Positions 61,146-64,000 of a DNA stretch of 64,000 nucleotides are shown piece after piece (position 1 is the first letter of the stretch; the number at the start of each line of letters is the position of its first letter). Source of the DNA: Methanospirillum lacunae. Lineage in GTDB: Archaea > Halobacteriota > Methanomicrobia > Methanomicrobiales > Methanospirillaceae. The position numbers and the translations under genes are program-made. Below the pieces are notes generated by a model. That model was not told the DNA's origin. It worked only from the letters and a program-made list of their open reading frames with translations, and searched no databases. The stretch lies in assembly GCF_003173355.1 (NCBI RefSeq), contig NZ_QGMY01000008.1, forward strand, positions 372,001 through 436,000, in the 5' to 3' direction.

Positions 61146-63780
61146 GTACCATCCCTACCGTGAAAAAGAAGGTTGTTCCAGATCCTTCTTCTGATATGAC
61201 TCTGATGTGTCCGCCATGCCTGATTATTATCCGGTTTACTATTGCAAGGCCAACGCCGGTTCCTTCGTACTCTCCAGCAGGATGCAGCCTCAGGAACACG
61301 TCAAATATCTTATCTGCGTATTGCATATCAAAACCTATCCCATTATCCTGAACAAAGTACTCGGGAACATCATGAGAGATCGTGTATCCGACCCTGATCT
61401 TTGGCCTGTGTCGTTTTTGTGAAAACTTCATCGCATTAGACAGGAGCCTGGTGAGTACCTGCCTGAGCATGAGGAGATCACCATAAGCCGGCGGGAGTTC
61501 ATCAATTGTTACCTCAAACCTGACGAGGGGGTAAGAACTCATGAGTTCACAGACTACTTCCTCAGTAATTGTCTGCATGTTAACACTGGTCAGTTCGATC
61601 TGCCGCCGTGACATTTGAGAAAAGGTGAGGAGATCATCGATCAACAGGTCCATAAACCTGATATTTTCGTGAATCTTTCCAAGATAATGAGCAGTATCTG
61701 ATTGTTTATCGTGTTCCGTTTTCAGGGTTAAAATATGGGAAAATCCATCGATTGCTCTGAGAGGAGCTCTGAGGTCATGTGAGATTGTGTACGTGAATGA
61801 GTCGAGTTCATGTATGATCGCCTCAAGCTCCTGAGTTCTGATCTTTACTTCATGCTCCAGCATCTGATTCATATTCTGTTGTGCTATCGCTGCCAGGTGT
61901 TTGTCTGTAGTATCCCTGAGGATGGTGACAATCTTCTCAACCCTTCCGTCTAGCCAGATTGGAATCTTGCGGGTTTCAGTGTGAATTATCCCTTTCTCCT
62001 GATTCAGGATTTCTTCGGTGATCAGCATTCTGCCTGTTTCAAAAACTTCAATATATTCTGCCCTGATCTTCTCGTCCAGAAATGGAAAGACATCAAAGAG
62101 GTTCTGGTTGATAAGCGATTCAACAGTGGGAAGATCTATCCAGACATGGAAGGCATCGTTGATTAGAAGTATGGTATATGACCGGTCGATCACATGAACG
62201 CCATCAACCATCGCGTTTATTGTTGACCGGTAGAGAAGATCTGATGCACGAATGTTTTCTTCAAGCTGTTTCAGATCTGTGATATCTCTGCCAACTGACT
62301 GGTATTCAATGACTACGCCATCTTCGTTGAATATCGCTGTATCGTTCCACTGAACCCACCTGGCGGTTCCATCATGGGAAAGTATTTTTTGTTCTATGGT
62401 TGCTGATGGAGTTTGTCTGTTTAATGATGAGAGGTGATTTGCCATGATCTGCCTCTCTTCCTGAGTCATCTCCGGGGTAAACCGTGACCCGAGCATCTCA
62501 TTGATGCTTTTTCCAAAAAATCGTGCGTATGCATCGCTCACAAACAGGTGACTTCCATCAGGTTTGAACCTGCATATGAGTTCGGCTTGGGTCTCCACTA
62601 CTTTGCGGTACCGCTCTTCACTCTGGAGAAGCTTCTCTTTTTCTTTTTTGAGATCATACACCAGGGTTCTGATACTTGAGACAAGTCTTATAGTGCTCTC
62701 CTGAAGACTGCGAAGCTCGATACTGGCACCAGTTCTGATGGTGTGATCGAGGTTTCCACAGGCCACTCTGTCGACATCTTCGACGAGATCTTCAATCGGT
62801 CGTGTTATCCTTCTTGAGAGCTGCACGGAAAGCAACATACCGCATATAATTATTATCAGAGCAAGAATGAGATGATTTACGAGTATGCGGTTTAATTTGT
62901 CCTCAAGCCGATTGTTATGATACGTGATCTCTGCAACAAGACTCATATCAACACCATAGATTCCATTACGCATATCAACAAGGAGATATTTTACAACAGA
63001 CTCGTTTTCGGGGTAATGAAACTCTCGACTTTTACGATCAGTGAGAATACTACTGATGATTGAACGTTCCTCGTCGCTAGCGTTATATTTTGGATCACCA
63101 ACAAGTCGGAAATTTTTTCTGAACAGTCGTGCGTGATCGATATCAGGATTGATCTCTTTGATCTGAGTCATAACCCTACGATAATCGAGACGAAGTTCCT
63201 GTTGCCCAAACTCCGGCTTACTGTATGCAAGCTCCATGATGTACTTGTGATCAGGCGTTGGCATGTATGCATACTTTGTCAGGTTCCCGGTGTAGTAGTC
63301 AGGTGTAATCCGATCCGGGTACATTTGGCTTGTATTTCTGATTTTTTTTAAAAATTGTGCGACGTTTGGATAGATTTGGTTAAAATCAAGTGCGGGGTTC
63401 TGGGTATTTGAACTTTGTACAATGACGGCGGACTCGTTGATAAGGTAGATTTCCATCCCAAGTTGCTGGCTAAGATTCTGCAGGTCCCTTTGAGAGAGAT
63501 CCCCACCTGTTTCATTGTACTTCTCCATTGCCAATGAGAACCCGTTCTCCATTATGCCATTAAACGAGTTATCATAGTTCTCAAGTCCGGCATTGATGAT
63601 ACGAAATGAGGTGTTGATCATCTGTTCAGAGTGATCTCTGAGTCTCAAGGAGTTATCCTGAACAGCTCCCACCGTTACAAAATAATTAATCAGAATAATT
63701 CCTGTAACGATGAGTGCCACGGTGCAGAAAATAATGAGTGATATCTGCCGGGACAGTCTCCATTTCTCTAACATTCTCAT
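61132..63780 (-). CDS. Membrane histidine kinase with two PAS domains
   Basis: The protein has 882 residues. Helix 1 lies near 12-40, an extracytoplasmic sensor region of about 260 residues follows, helix 2 near 306-328, then HAMP (about 325-380), PAS domains near 395-505 and 515-635, HisKA with the phospho-acceptor His in TYTISHDLRAPLRAID, and a HATPase domain with LLSNAMKFSQK, QDNGIGFDM and GTGVGLAIVNRI. It is a complete sensor kinase. The signal is unknown. The following gene is its response regulator. Confidence 0.92.
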   Translation of the reverse strand: MRMLEKWRLSRQISLIIFCTVALIVTGIILINYFVTVGAVQDNSLRLRDHSEQMINTSFRIINAGLENYDNSFNGIMENGFSLAMEKYNETGGDLSQRDLQNLSQQLGMEIYLINESAVIVQSSNTQNPALDFNQIYPNVAQFLKKIRNTSQMYPDRITPDYYTGNLTKYAYMPTPDHKYIMELAYSKPEFGQQELRLDYRRVMTQIKEINPDIDHARLFRKNFRLVGDPKYNASDEERSIISSILTDRKSREFHYPENESVVKYLLVDMRNGIYGVDMSLVAEITYHNNRLEDKLNRILVNHLILALIIIICGMLLSVQLSRRITRPIEDLVEDVDRVACGNLDHTIRTGASIELRSLQESTIRLVSSIRTLVYDLKKEKEKLLQSEERYRKVVETQAELICRFKPDGSHLFVSDAYARFFGKSINEMLGSRFTPEMTQEERQIMANHLSSLNRQTPSATIEQKILSHDGTARWVQWNDTAIFNEDGVVIEYQSVGRDITDLKQLEENIRASDLLYRSTINAMVDGVHVIDRSYTILLINDAFHVWIDLPTVESLINQNLFDVFPFLDEKIRAEYIEVFETGRMLITEEILNQEKGIIHTETRKIPIWLDGRVEKIVTILRDTTDKHLAAIAQQNMNQMLEHEVKIRTQELEAIIHELDSFTYTISHDLRAPLRAIDGFSHILTLKTEHDKQSDTAHYLGKIHENIRFMDLLIDDLLTFSQMSRRQIELTSVNMQTITEEVVCELMSSYPLVRFEVTIDELPPAYGDLLMLRQVLTRLLSNAMKFSQKRHRPKIRVGYTISHDVPEYFVQDNGIGFDMQYADKIFDVFLRLHPAGEYEGTGVGLAIVNRIIIRHGGHIRVISEEGSGTTFFFTVGMVHGTK

Positions 63781-63858
63781 TCCTATACGACTCTAAACCT
63801 GATCTGGTTGTTTACCATAAAGCAGGATAACACTTCCCATATGAATTCGTAACGATCA

Positions 63859-64000
63859 TCACCCCTCTTCAAACTCCTCCTCTTCTCCGGAGTTTTCATC
63901 GTAGGACTGGTCAAACTCTGCCTGGTCCTGGTCAGCGACAGGAACATTCTGCATGATTAGATCCCAGGCATTTTCGTCACCTGCATATGCTTCAGGCCAT
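63859..64000 (-). CDS. C-terminal part of an acidic protein (cut by the window end)
   Basis: Forty-six codons and a stop are visible on the minus strand. The peptide runs WPEAYAGDENAWDLIMQNVP and ends in a very acidic tail, ENSGEEEEFEEG. The start lies beyond the window. No family is recognised from this tail alone. Confidence 0.6.
   Translation of the reverse strand, partial: WPEAYAGDENAWDLIMQNVPVADQDQAEFDQSYDENSGEEEEFEEG

Overview
The window is archaeal and most likely from a methanogen of the order Methanomicrobiales; a Methanospirillum-like genome is my best guess, from gene content alone. Direct evidence for archaea: sn-glycerol-1-phosphate dehydrogenase and a geranylgeranyl reductase (ether lipids), archaeal primase PriS, GINS, Hef, EndoQ, L44e, S27e, aIF2-alpha, Nop10, archaeal-type glycyl- and prolyl-tRNA synthetases, an archaeal pilin, and the YcaO-TfuA pair known from methyl-coenzyme M reductase modification. 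No rRNA, tRNA, CRISPR array or intact insertion sequence was seen.

Layout. 1-3.1 kb is an AT-rich stretch with a malic enzyme and three unknown proteins. 3.2-4.4 kb is a small toxin-antitoxin patch: an intact HicB, a HicA broken by a frameshift and a stop, a Doc-like protein with an altered Fic motif, and a foldable non-coding element. 4.4-17.9 kb is housekeeping: MBL hydrolase, HTH protein, GlyRS-Hef, UPF0147, ThiC, a radical-SAM/kinase/TIM-barrel/RNase Z run, and a RecJ-like DHH protein. 18-21.4 kb holds a GT-C-like membrane protein, PsiE and Amt. 21.6-26.3 kb is a second AT-rich accessory stretch with a cysteine-rich exported protein, membrane proteins and a pilin. 26.3-32.8 kb has ThiD, a PEGA surface protein, ProRS, SpoIIM- and DUF63-like membrane proteins, EgsA and UPF0179.

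33-41.7 kb is a tightly packed information-processing block: UPF0058, Elp3, PriS, GINS, L44e, S27e, aIF2-alpha, Nop10, PAC2 and EndoQ, followed by a ferredoxin-geranylgeranyl reductase pair. 41.7-46.9 kb has a large beta-helix surface protein, RNase HII and a site-2 protease. 47-49.3 kb contains the most unusual gene: a stand-alone CARF-HEPN (Cas02710/Csm6-like) protein behind a small three-helix membrane protein, with no cas genes or array in view. 49.4-52.7 kb is a compact ycaO-tfuA-thiF-moaD-moaE operon that joins McrA thioamidation genes to a sulfur-carrier set. 53-64 kb has a GNAT enzyme, a HEPN-MNT toxin-antitoxin pair, a UPF0104 membrane protein, a fused hexulose-phosphate synthase-RraA, a subtilase with a dockerin-like tail, a nitroreductase, a DUF3821 surface protein, MsrA and a histidine kinase/response regulator pair.

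Functions were assigned by reading motifs and recalling families. No database search was run, and residue positions are hand counts.
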